This document shows, piece after piece, positions 1 through 6,639 of a stretch of 18,666 nucleotides of DNA. The translations under genes and the position numbers were made by a program. The DNA is taken from assembly GCA_041746105.1 (NCBI GenBank), contig JBGTHP010000045.1, positions 1 through 18,666 of the forward strand, read 5' to 3'. The number at the start of each line of letters is the position of its first letter. The first letter of the stretch is position 1. The notes below the pieces were generated by a model, which searched no databases, was not told where the DNA came from, and saw only the letters and a program-made list of their open reading frames with translations. The DNA comes from JBFHRE01 sp041746105 (GTDB lineage Bacteria > Actinomycetota > Acidimicrobiia > Spongiisociales > ZC4RG35).

Positions 1-84
1 AGCGACGTTCCCGGTCACCTCCTCGGCGTGGCGGATCACCGCCAGACGATGATTCACCAACCGTTGCTGATCCCGCTCGGTCAT
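1..84 (-). CDS. IS481-family transposase, N-terminal fragment (runs off left edge)
   Basis: The first 28 codons of a minus-strand gene are visible; the rest lies beyond the window. The ATG at 84 follows a GGAAGGAG-type ribosome site at good spacing. The peptide opens MTERDQQRLVNHRLAVIRHA and continues through EEVTGN, which I recognise as the N-terminal helix-turn-helix start of actinobacterial IS481-type DDE transposases, enzymes that cut and insert their own element. The catalytic DDE part is not in view, so activity cannot be judged. The family call rests on only 28 residues and on recall, not on an alignment. Confidence 0.65.
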   Translation of the reverse strand, partial: MTERDQQRLVNHRLAVIRHAEEVTGNVA

Positions 85-160
85 CAGTTCTCCTTCCATC
101 TTGGAGAACCCAAATGTAAGCAATGTCCGTCAGTTCTAGAACATCAAACCGGTCAGAACA
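1..160 (-). mobile_element. Putative outer end of the IS481-like element
   Basis: Upstream of the transposase start the minus strand reads into TGTTCTGACCGGTTTGATG, whose outer edge is near 160. It contains a perfect 10-bp palindrome, GTTCTAGAAC, at 133-142. IS481 ends usually begin TGT, so 160 is a reasonable outer boundary. The partner inverted repeat and target duplication lie outside the window, so the boundary is inference. Confidence 0.4.
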
Positions 161-552
161 AACTCGTTTTCGGTGTGCTAGTGGATGGCCGTTGACAGGG
201 TTGCTGACAGGGCTGTTGGCACTCGGCGGAGAGGGCCACCCGGTTTCCAGGTGGCCATGGAACGATTGAAGGACCTCGGTGGATCAACGCAGGTTGGTCT
301 CGGCCGGGGCAGTGTGGCCGGCGGGCTGATCGTGGGCATCCGTGCCGTTCGGATGGTGAAGCGCAAGCCCCTCGGTCATGTCTCCAACGAGACGCCGTGA
401 CCTCACTGACAGTGCCGGAGCGACGACCCGATCACACACCGAATGCCACCACGCCTTTCCCACCCGTTGCCGATCAAATCCGACTCTCGGATCCAGGGAC
501 CGATCCGTAGACGATCCGAGTCCGGACGCGTATCGCGTACCGCACCCTGTCA
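161..552. other. Intergenic stretch with no supported gene
   Basis: The overlapping open frames on both strands here give low-complexity peptides rich in Arg, Pro and Ser, without recognisable domains, ribosome sites or convincing starts. No repeat, RNA gene or terminator is evident. It is probably degenerate sequence between the IS end and the SEC-C gene. Confidence 0.4.
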
Positions 553-972
553 ATGATCGATCGTCGGGTCTTCGCCGAGCTTGGACACACGAGGGCGACT
601 CAAACGGTCAAGGTTCCGTTGTCGGATGCGATGTGGTCGACGTGGCGACGGTACTGCCAGGCGATCGGGTTGACGATGGGTGAGGGTATCGCCGGTCTAG
701 TCGATCAGGAACTCGGCGCCCTTGTGAGTGAGGACGAGCCTCCTGGAGTGGTGTTCGCTCCGGAGTTCCAGCGGAGGCTGGTTGCCAGTTCTGAGGCTCT
801 CGAGATCCGGGGACGCCGTCTGGACGAACGAGAGCAGTCGCTGAGGGCAATGGAGCGTCTCTTGCGGGCTAGAACCAGACCGCTTGAGCTACCGAGCAAG
901 TCGAGTGTCGGTCGGAATGATCCCTGTCCGTGTGGCTCCGGTTACAAGTACAAGCGGTGCCACGGCAACTGA
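553..972 (+). CDS. SEC-C motif protein of unknown function (139 aa)
   Basis: The C-terminal 20 residues form a clear SEC-C motif (GRNDPCPCGSGYKYKRCHGN), with zinc ligands C125, C127, C136 and H137. This is the small zinc-binding tail first known from SecA and found in many unrelated proteins as an interaction module. Residues 1-60 look like a compact helical domain and residues about 75-112 are a charged helix, possibly a coiled coil (EQSLRAMERLLRA). It is not SecA: no nucleotide-binding motors are present. The ATG at 553 is the first start after the in-frame stop at 508-510; no strong ribosome site is seen, so the start is provisional. Domain call firm, role unknown. Confidence 0.8.
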   Translation: MIDRRVFAELGHTRATQTVKVPLSDAMWSTWRRYCQAIGLTMGEGIAGLVDQELGALVSEDEPPGVVFAPEFQRRLVASSEALEIRGRRLDEREQSLRAMERLLRARTRPLELPSKSSVGRNDPCPCGSGYKYKRCHGN

Positions 973-1026
973 TGGGCCGGGTAGGGAGGTGTCGCGCTTA
1001 GGACCAGCCGGTAGTACGCCCAAATA

Positions 1027-1314
1027 CTATTCGCGATCGCCCACGACGGTGAGGCCGGCAGCTACGAGCGACCAAGCAACCCGTTCTCGACCCCTCAACC
1101 GCCAGCTTGCCCGCCACAACAAAGCAGAAGCACCGACTACCGCAGCCGGGAACGCAATGTTGGCGAACAGGAGATTGGAGTCCTCGGTCAGCCGACCGCT
1201 CGCGTAGATGAGGCCAATCGCCAACAAACAAGCAGCTCCGACAAGTGTGAACGTCGGGAATCTACGGGCAGGGTGATTGGTCAATTGACAGTCATGGTAG
1301 GGCATCGGCACCAC
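1027..1314 (-). CDS. Small two-TM membrane protein, hypothetical
   Basis: The product has two hydrophobic segments, roughly residues 22-40 (FTLVGAACLLAIGLIYASG) and 50-68 (LLFANIAFPAAVVGASALL), followed by a basic stretch (RASWRLRGRER) that fits the positive-inside rule and would face the cytoplasm. It matches no family I recognise. Start could be the GTG at 1314 or the ATG at 1305; neither has a clear ribosome site. It converges on the SEC-C gene, about 55 bp from its stop. A real but unnamed membrane protein is likelier than chance because of the well-formed helices, but no homology supports it. Confidence 0.45.
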   Translation of the reverse strand: MVPMPYHDCQLTNHPARRFPTFTLVGAACLLAIGLIYASGRLTEDSNLLFANIAFPAAVVGASALLWRASWRLRGRERVAWSLVAAGLTVVGDRE

Positions 1315-1643
1315 AGGAGGGGTTCCCTGCTCCCGCGTACCATCACAATGGTGAAACCTGCACCGGCGACGTATTGTCTCGGCGACGATGCGGCTCGATC
1401 ACGAAGAAACCGCCTCGCAAGCAGCTCGCAGCGTCGATACGATCACCGTAGCGCTGGACGATCGAATCCGATAAGGCCTCGGCCTTCTCGGTCCGATGGC
1501 ACCCCGGGGGGGCCCAACCGGGATCCGGTGGCTCGGTGGGAGAACCTCCGGCCACCGGAGTGTCCGCCGTCGGGCTCATCGAAGCGGATCGCTTCCGGTC
1601 CGATCGAATCGGGAACGAACAGGCGTTCCTGACCCGAGGCTGG
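1315..1643. other. Intergenic stretch with no supported gene
   Basis: A 78-codon minus-strand frame at 1343-1579 has no ribosome site and a Pro-rich, non-domain-like product, so I do not call it. A short hairpin (GGAACG, loop of six, CGTTCC) lies near 1611-1628 downstream of the DUF6458 gene, but no T-run follows it on the minus strand. Confidence 0.35.
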
Positions 1644-1874
1644 TCAGTGATCGCGAGAGTCGAGGTCCTTCTTGGTGTATTCGACGTGTTCCTCTTTCTT
1701 GGTTGCGGTGTTTGACATCATGGTCAGAGCGGCGCCGATCACACCGACGATCAACAGGATGATGCCGATCGTGTTGACGTTGAATCCTTCCGTTTCCACC
1801 GACACGGCGAATGCCAAGACGGCACCCAACGCCATGAGGAAGATCGAACCTCCGAAACCTGCATTTCTGTTCAT
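1644..1874 (-). CDS. DUF6458 family small membrane protein
   Basis: This 76-residue protein has a Gly-rich start (NRNAGFGGSIFLMALGAVLA), a first membrane helix at about residues 8-26, the linker VETEGFNVNTIGIIL, and a second helix at about 33-53. It ends in a charged cytoplasmic tail (NTATKKEEHVEYTKKDLDSRDH). The GGSIFLxALGAxLAFAV and VNTxGxILxxVGxIG pattern is that of DUF6458, widespread in actinobacteria and of unknown function. The ATG at 1874 follows GAAGGAGA on the minus strand, a strong ribosome site. The gene points away from csbD and the regulator, next to other small stress and envelope genes. Confidence 0.8.
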   Translation of the reverse strand: MNRNAGFGGSIFLMALGAVLAFAVSVETEGFNVNTIGIILLIVGVIGAALTMMSNTATKKEEHVEYTKKDLDSRDH

Positions 1875-2015
1875 TTCATCTCTCCTTCTCTTTTTCTTCT
1901 CTGTTGATTCGTTGTCATTGTCGCCGGTTGAGAGCCGATAGGCGACCAGGGCCGAGGCTCCGGCGCTGGTGCCGATCTCTGGCCGCAGGTCTGGTGAATA
2001 ACGCTTGGCTTGACA

Positions 2016-2313
2016 TCAAATGCCGAGTTCTGCGTCGCTGAGAAGGCTCAACAGCTCACCGATGGTCGGTTCGCTTCCGTCGGCGGCAGGCAGCGGAAGA
2101 TGCTCCTGGATCTGGTAGCGATTCCGGCGTCCATCACGCTCTTTGACCACGTGGCCCGCCTCGGCGAGGTCGGCGACGATCGTGTAAGCGGTGCGCTCGG
2201 TCACGTCCATGGCGGAGGCGATATCGCGAAGACGCAGGTCAGCGTCAGCGTTGCGAGCGATGTGGCTTCCGCGTTGTGCTGGTGCTCAGGAACTCCGATA
2301 TGCTCGCAATCAT
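2016..2313 (-). pseudogene. Winged-helix regulator, frameshifted near the N-terminus
   Basis: The C-terminal two thirds match the winged-helix regulator family typical of actinobacteria, with the HTH (LRLRDIASAMDVTERTAYTI) then VADLAEAGHVVKERDGRRN as recognition helix and wing. The matching frame has a stop at 2286-2288 and no ATG, GTG or TTG start ahead of the HTH; the only ATG, at 2210, would cut the HTH in half. In another minus frame an ATG at 2313 gives MIASISEFLSTSTTRKPHRS, whose EFLS resembles the family's TFLTNHA start, and ends at 2245. One extra base near 2262-2275 would join the frames. Inference: a broken repressor-like gene, or a sequence error. The divergent csbD may have been its target. 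Confidence 0.6.
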
Positions 2314-2315
2314 AC

Positions 2316-2365
2316 ACTAGTATTATTTCGCCCGCATCAAATTTCTAGTGTTCTGTTACAATAGT
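2316..2365. promoter_or_regulatory. AT-rich divergent promoter region between regulator and csbD
   Basis: This is a short AT-rich island in otherwise GC-rich DNA, between two divergent genes. On the plus strand TACAAT at 2357-2362 is a reasonable -10 element about 58 bp before the csbD start; no good -35 is seen at the usual spacing. CTAGT recurs at 2317-2321 and 2345-2349 and might be part of an operator. Confidence 0.35.
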
Positions 2366-2419
2366 TCTCATGCCGACTACATGGACCCACCGCCACGAGG
2401 CATCACCAAAGGAGTAACT

Positions 2420-2617
2420 ATGGACGAAAGTACGAAAGCCAAGTGGGAAGGCCGCTGGGACCAGCTCAAGGGCAAAGCACGCCAGGCGTGGGGCGAGCTG
2501 ACCGACGATGACCTCGACGTCGCCGAAGGCCAATGGGACGAGTTCGTGGGACGCATCAAAGAACGCACCGGCGAAGGCATCGAGTCGATCGAGGCCGCCC
2601 TCGGAGACGACTCGTAG
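2420..2617 (+). CDS. CsbD family stress protein (65 aa)
   Basis: The product reads MDESTKAKWEGRWDQLKGKA and then RQAWGELTDDDL, the diagnostic CsbD pattern (N-x-W-x-G-x-W-x-Q-x-KG-x-x-x-x-x-WG-x-L-T-D-D-D). CsbD proteins are small, acidic, helical cytoplasmic proteins induced by general stress in many bacteria; their molecular role is unknown. The ATG at 2420 is chosen over an upstream in-frame ATG at 2348 because AAAGGAG sits at 2408-2414 at ideal spacing and family homology begins there. The divergent winged-helix regulator upstream is a plausible controller. Length and composition are normal for the family. Confidence 0.9.
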   Translation: MDESTKAKWEGRWDQLKGKARQAWGELTDDDLDVAEGQWDEFVGRIKERTGEGIESIEAALGDDS

Positions 2618-2795
2618 CACCCCCGGACGTAGGTGGCCGTTGACAGCTACATGCACGAACGGCTCGCCATCATGGCCGCGGCCAAGAACGGCCGAGGCTC
2701 AAGAGACAGATGTACCTCAACCTGAGAAGGTTGGCAGGCCGCCAAGCGCGACGCTGCGTGGCGGGCCGTCACCCGATACTGAAAGGCTTCACACC

Positions 2796-3170
2796 ATGAC
2801 CAACCCAACTGTCCTGTCCTCAAGCACCATCACTGGCGACGCTGTCCGCAACCCGGCAGGCGAAGACCTCGGATTGATCAAAGACCTCATGATCGACCTC
2901 ACCACCGGCACCGTCAGGTTCGCGGTGGTGTCGTTCGGCGGGTTCCTCGGTATGGGAAACAAGCTGTTTGCCGTCCCCTTTGAGGCGCTCCTACTCGACA
3001 CCGACAAGAAATGCTTTGTCCTCAATGCCGACAAAGCAAAGCTCAAGAACGCCCCCGGGTTCGAACCCGACAACTGGCCCAACTTCGCCGATCGAACGCT
3101 CGCCGATTCGGTTAACTCCTACTACGCGGAGACCGCCACCAGCACCCCACCACCTGAGCCTGCGCGGTGA
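2796..3170 (+). CDS. PRC-barrel domain protein (124 aa)
   Basis: Residues about 8-85 carry a PRC-barrel pattern: SSTITGDAVRNPAGEDLGLI, then KDLMIDLTTGTVRFAVVSFG and NKLFAVPFEALLLDTDKKCF. These beta-barrel domains occur in photosynthetic reaction centre H, RimM and many small stand-alone proteins, often annotated as photosystem reaction centre H-like although no photosynthesis is implied. The C-terminal part (FEPDNWPNFADRTLADSVNSYY) resembles the tail of stand-alone PRC proteins found beside CsbD genes. The ATG at 2796 is preferred over longer in-frame starts because the domain begins there and GAAAGG at 2781-2786 can serve as ribosome site. It lies 178 bp after csbD on the same strand, so co-expression in stress is plausible but unproven. 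Confidence 0.85.
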   Translation: MTNPTVLSSSTITGDAVRNPAGEDLGLIKDLMIDLTTGTVRFAVVSFGGFLGMGNKLFAVPFEALLLDTDKKCFVLNADKAKLKNAPGFEPDNWPNFADRTLADSVNSYYAETATSTPPPEPAR

Positions 3171-3293
3171 GTTGGGGAGGGCGCAGCTTGCGGTAATCCC
3201 GGATTGATGGGCAGACCCCGAGACCGGTGACGTGGGCCGCTGGCTTGGTTGGGCCCGCCGCGAAGTGGGAGGGCTCAGTCCCTTTGGTCTCTC

Positions 3294-3530
3294 GTGGGCG
3301 CCTGTTCCGTCTCACCGTGCGTCAGCTTTGCTAGCGGCCCCTCTCGAACCGTGCGTGAGGTTTCTCCGCACACGGCTCTCCGACTTCGTTCACAGCCGCG
3401 CATACGTACGACTCCACCATTGGTCTGATGTTCCCAGTGCGATTCACTGCGGCCAACCGTGGCGAGGTAGTCCGAGCGAGGCCGTCGAACACCAGGGCGG
3501 GCGCTCTGAGTCGTGCGGCATGACCGCGCT
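3294..3530 (-). mobile_element. Group II intron 3' remnant (domains V and VI, no RT)
   Basis: On the minus strand, 3378 to 3346 reads GAGCCGTGTGCGG, a purine loop, then CCTCACGCACGGTTC. This is a textbook domain V hairpin with the AGC catalytic triad, about 33 nt long. A second irregular stem follows (GAGAGGGGCCGC ... GCGCCC) and fits domain VI; the intron 3' end would be the AC at about 3294. Upstream minus-strand sequence to about 3530 looks like the domain IV tail seen before domain V in related introns, but this is recall. No reverse transcriptase or maturase frame exists, and domains I-III are missing, so the element cannot splice or move on its own. Confidence 0.65.
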
Positions 3531-3551
3531 GTGCCTTGGTAGCGTTGCGGC

Positions 3552-4348
3552 GTGCGCTGGGATCGAATCCAATCGAGAGGGAACGTCGAGGATCGCCGGT
3601 CGCGCCCGGGCCGGGCAGCTGCCGGGGGCATATAGGGGGGCTCGGCATCATCGGCCTGCTGCTCTATTTGTTCCTCGGTGGAGGAGGAGGCGGTAGCCTT
3701 GACGACGTCCTTGGCCAGCTCCAGGACGCCCAAGGTGCCTCCACGGGACAGACGATCGAACTGAGTCAGGGAGAACATCACCCGCCCACACTCGTGCTGT
3801 TCAGGGGCTCCACCGACTCCGGCTGCGGTGGAGCCGACTCCAGCGTCGGCCCTCACTACTGCCCGGGGGACGATCCCTCCACCCCGGAGCAGGAACCGGG
3901 CGTGATCTATCTCGATGAGACGTTCTTCGATGCGGTCCTTGAACACCAGCTCGGCGCGACCGGAGGTGAGGTGGCGGAAGCCTATGTGATCGCCCACGAA
4001 GTCGGGCATCACGCTCAGAACGAACTCGGCCTCACCGATCAGGTGATCCGCCTCCAGCAACAGGACCCATCCCAGGCCAACACTCTCTCGGTCGCGATGG
4101 AGCTCCAGGCAGATTGTTATGCAGGCGTTTGGGCAGGCACGCTCGAGGGTGACGTCATCCTTCCCGGCGAGCTGCGCCAGGCGATCGACGCGGCACAAGC
4201 CGTCGGCGACGACCGTATCCAGCGCAAGACCACCGGGATGGTCAACCCTGAGACCTGGACCCACGGATCGGCGGAGGAACGCGTGTCATGGTTCATGAAA
4301 GGACACGACACCCGCGACCCCAACGCCTGCAACCCGTTCGACTCCTGA
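3552..4348 (+). pseudogene. YpfJ-type neutral zinc metallopeptidase, frameshifted and internally deleted
   Basis: The catalytic part is well preserved: GCGGADSSVGPHYCPGDD, then AYVIAHEVGHHAQNELG with the HExxH zinc site, ELQADCYAGVWAGTLEGD supplying the third ligand region, and the C-terminal WTHGSAEERVSWFMKG. The family N-terminus (MRW...NVEDRR) is found in a different frame: GTG at 3552 gives VRWDRIQSRGNVEDRRSRPG and hits TAG at 3633-3635. Two extra bases in CATATAGG near 3630 explain the switch to the frame reading GGLGIIGLLLYLFLGGGGGG (membrane anchor). In addition, about 30 residues between the anchor and PPTLVLFRG, which in YpfJ relatives hold the tEdtW helix, are missing. A shorter protein might still start at an upstream ATG near 3536, but the N-terminal match says otherwise. 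Confidence 0.75.
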
Positions 4349-4469
4349 CCCTGCGCTTGCTGCGCTGGTGTTCGGTGGAACCTCGGTCGAAGTCCAATAG
4401 AGCAAGCCGCCGAGAAACCCCCAGGCCGCTGAGCCGGGGATTCGTCGTGTCGGAGGAAGGACCTGAACT

Positions 4470-4619
4470 ATGACCCTGCGCGGCGTCCAAGCTGGCGATG
4501 CTCGCGGTGGCCGCAGAATGTCAGGATCCTGGATCAGCGGCAAGCCGTACTGTCGCTGGAAGTTCCCCGCCGAGTGCGCCGTGAGCGAGAAACCGCACGC
4601 CAAGACCACGGCAGACTGA
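4470..4619 (+). pseudogene. Serine recombinase zinc-ribbon relic
   Basis: The 49-codon frame reads ARGGRRMSGSWISGKPYCRW and KFPAECAVSEKPHAKTTAD. It closely follows the zinc-ribbon segment of actinobacterial large serine recombinases, whose pattern is CgxCGRRMqGSWnnGxxxYRCRFPAEYAxxxxxxHPktvylRE. The Cys of the first zinc knuckle is replaced (GDARGGRRM), and the reading frame stops just after the part corresponding to HPKTVYLRE. No catalytic serine domain or coiled-coil domain remains on either side. I infer a fragment left by an ancient integrase or transposon. The comparison is from memory of the family pattern. Confidence 0.5.
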
Positions 4620-5059
4620 GCCTGCGGGGGATCTCGATGGGCTACGCGTCCCGCGATCTAGCACAGTCCACATCGAAAGGCCCCCAATCGCTCGAGCCTG
4701 TTCCATCGCCTGGTTCGTTTGGCCTGTGGTTCCAGCAGATTTGTGGGTTCGGACATGTTGACCCTATAGTGGCGGAGCCGGATCAGGGGCAACCCCGAAT
4801 CGGATCTGAAGCGACCGAGAGGACACTTTGGGTACTCACTGGGAGACCAGGCCTTCGGGTTTGGAGTTCCAGCGGGTCGGAAACCCCGAGAGGGCCTGAA
4901 GTTTCGACCGAAGCTCCCTCGGGGTTCTTCGCGTCCTGCCGTCCAGTCAGGCCGTGCTTCCAGCCCCAGGCGTCTCTAAGGTACGCATCCCTCGGTTTGC
5001 CTTGATACCGTTCTCTTGGTTCAGTTCACGGCACAGTCGTTGCGAGGGGTCTGCCTCGC
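4620..5059. other. Non-coding stretch with one strong hairpin
   Basis: No credible gene was found between the recombinase relic and the small membrane-peptide gene. The frames present give low-complexity products lacking starts with ribosome sites. The only structure seen is the hairpin at 4882-4926, listed separately. Confidence 0.4.
4882..4926. terminator. Long hairpin, possible terminator or small structured RNA
   Basis: AACCCCGAG at 4882-4890 pairs perfectly with CTCGGGGTT at 4918-4926, and an inner stem AGTTTC/GAAGCT closes a GACC loop. The left side has extra unpaired bases (AGGGCCTGA). The sequence after it (CTTCGCG) has no T-run, so a classic intrinsic terminator is not certain on the plus strand. 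Confidence 0.35.
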
Positions 5060-5146
5060 CTAACGACGTCGCCGGTTCCAGCCGAACCCGCCGCCGAACA
5101 CCATGATTAGCACGACGATGAGGATGATCCATCCTGTGGTACTCAT
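5060..5146 (-). CDS. 28-residue single-TM peptide (DUF3309-like)
   Basis: The minus strand encodes MSTTGWIILIVVLIMVFGGG followed by FGWNRRRR. It begins at an ATG at 5146 with a perfect AGGAGG five bases upstream. One hydrophobic helix (residues 6-17), a Gly-rich turn and a basic tail are the layout of the very short DUF3309-type membrane peptides common in proteobacteria and actinobacteria; function is unknown. It stands alone between relics and appears intact. The strong ribosome site and family-like pattern are the evidence; homology was not tested. Confidence 0.7.
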   Translation of the reverse strand: MSTTGWIILIVVLIMVFGGGFGWNRRRR

Positions 5147-5439
5147 TGCTCCTCCTATGTGTTTGAGAGCCGAAAACCAACTCTACTTGTCGGCGACAAG
5201 CGACGCACTGGCCACCGCCCCGGGCGTTCGGGTACCCCACCTCGCGAAATCCGACAACGATCGTCGGCAGTGAGTTACAGGTTCCGGCCCTCATCGCGCG
5301 TGAGCCCGGACGCCTGCAACTCGCTTCGCCGGCAGCGAAGAACACCCGATGGTCGCCTGGCTTCGCGCTACCCAACCGAAGCGAGCCCCAACGGTTGCGA
5401 TGGATCACCATTCGGTAACACCCCTTGAAGTGGTGTCAG
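5147..5439. other. Intergenic stretch with no supported gene
   Basis: No domain-like peptide, repeat or RNA gene is visible on either strand between the 28-residue peptide gene and the IS3-type relic. The promoter of the small peptide gene should lie in the first part, but I cannot identify it. Confidence 0.35.
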
Positions 5440-5749
5440 TCAACTGTCCGTCACATGACGGAGGTCCGCACCCTCGACCTCGTCCACCAAATCGGCGAAT
5501 CGAGCCGGTTCGATCCGGCTGATATCCAAATCCAGCTCACAGCGCCAACCCGACCCCTCACGCTCGCGACGGTCGGTTCGGGCTTGACGAACCCAGCTGC
5601 CCAGCGTGCCATCAACCAATCACCGAAGCCTCAGCCACATCGGCGATCCGGCGCTCATCATCGAGCACCATCGATACCGCATCGGCCTTGAACTCGTCGG
5701 TGAACGACCGCCGAACCCTCTTCGGCTGTTGTTTCTCCATAACTGACAT
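5440..5749 (-). pseudogene. IS3-type transposase OrfA, frameshifted and truncated
   Basis: The minus-strand ATG at 5749 follows AGGAGG and begins MSVMEKQQPKRVRRSFTDEF, then KADAVSMVLDDERRIADVAE. This is the helix-turn-helix OrfA of IS3-type elements, which binds the element ends. The frame stops at 5612-5614. In the next frame the expected continuation appears at once: DGTLGSWVRQARTDRREREG. A single extra T in GGTTGATGG explains the break. After that the sequence stops resembling OrfA (LDLDISRIEPARFADLVDEV) and ends at 5440; the usual Glu-rich coiled coil and OrfB integrase are absent. It is dead on two counts. No clean inverted repeats were found. Confidence 0.65.
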
Positions 5750-5905
5750 GATTACCTCCTAATCGAAGTGACCGGTCATCGGGGGGAGCCTCACAGTGCA
5801 TCTAGCCCACAAGGTTCACCAATTGCGTCCTCTGACCGGATCGTCTTGCGCTAGGCATCGTTGCCTGTAGGGCCAAATGCCATCTTGTGGGAGACCGGCG
5901 AGCCA

Positions 5906-6241
5906 TCAGTTCGTCGTCCGCGCGGGCCTGGCTGCGTTGCGAGACAGCACAAAGATGGCAACGGCCACCACGAATGAAACTTTGATCTTGATGATCAGTG
6001 CCCCCTGAGCGACGAACTCCCCGACGATGTCGACGGCGGCGAGGGCAGAAAGGAGTGTCAAGCTCCAGTGACGCCGAGCGATCGAAGCAACAAGAGCGAT
6101 CGGGAAGACAAGGCCAACCACAGCTCCGAAGGCAAGCCATCGATAGTCGACAGCCACTTCCTGCCGGAGGTCTCCAATGTCGGTGACGAACCCCAACGTG
6201 ACAACGGTGTGCTGAACGACCTTCTCGGCGGTGAGGACCAA
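5906..6241 (-). CDS. Small membrane protein, three TM helices, hypothetical
   Basis: The 111-codon frame gives three hydrophobic helices: about residues 35-54 (WLAFGAVVGLVFPIALVASI), 59-78 (SLTLLSALAAVDIVGEFVAQ) and 84-100 (KVSFVVAVAIFVLS), with basic residues between the first two and after the last. The pattern is typical of a real membrane protein but I recognise no family. The only start allowing full length is TTG at 6241 without a ribosome site; an internal GTG (in EVAVDYRW) is an alternative, and the frame stays open upstream to about 6340, so the gene could be a truncated remnant of something longer. Confidence 0.45.
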   Translation of the reverse strand: MVLTAEKVVQHTVVTLGFVTDIGDLRQEVAVDYRWLAFGAVVGLVFPIALVASIARRHWSLTLLSALAAVDIVGEFVAQGALIIKIKVSFVVAVAIFVLSRNAARPARTTN

Positions 6242-6639
6242 GCCACTCGGACCAGTGCCGACTCGTTCCGGGTCGACCGTTTCCAGCGAGGGTTGGCTGG
6301 CGCTTGCGCTCAGATATGTTCCTCGCCGCGTGTGGGCTGCTCACATCGCACAGCGTAATCCGACGCCAGGATGAAGGTCCCACCGTGCTCACCGGCCACA
6401 ACGCCTGGTGGGCTTCACCTCGAGTCCTGCGGTTATTCACTATCCCTCGCTCGTGGCTCAATTGAATGGAGTGTCTGACTACGGAGTATCCACCACCGAG
6501 CGCTGCGCTGGCCAAGAGCCCAGGTCCATGGCAATCGTGGACCTCGGAATCGGACGCTGCATCCGGGACGTCAGTTGAGCACCGGCTCCTCGCCAAGCCT
6601 GCCGAGACTGACCCTGATACGGTGGCCCCGTCGGCCTGT
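6242..6639. other. Intergenic region downstream of the glucan synthase
   Basis: About 400 bp lie between the synthase stop and the small membrane protein. Open frames here are Ser/Arg-rich and lack starts with ribosome sites. No T-tailed hairpin terminator for the synthase was recognised. Confidence 0.35.

Noticed and set aside
284..553. Minus-strand 89-codon frame and its plus-strand counterparts near the left edge
   Set aside because: Conflicting frames with low-complexity products and no starts with ribosome sites.
1343..1579. Minus-strand 78-codon frame
   Set aside because: No ribosome site, no recognisable domain, Pro-rich start; insufficient support.
3275..4264. Long minus-strand open frame of 329 codons over the protease gene
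   Set aside because: It is antisense to a clear metallopeptidase domain and overlaps the intron remnant; its product shows no domain and is the usual GC-rich shadow.
5427..5800. Possible terminal repeats of the IS3-type relic (GAAGTG ... GTCA at both sides)
   Set aside because: The two copies are in direct, not inverted, orientation and match over only a few bases.
5802..6596. Minus-strand 264-codon frame overlapping the small membrane protein
   Set aside because: It is rich in Arg, Ser, His and Cys, without domain pattern, while the other minus frame gives well-formed membrane helices.
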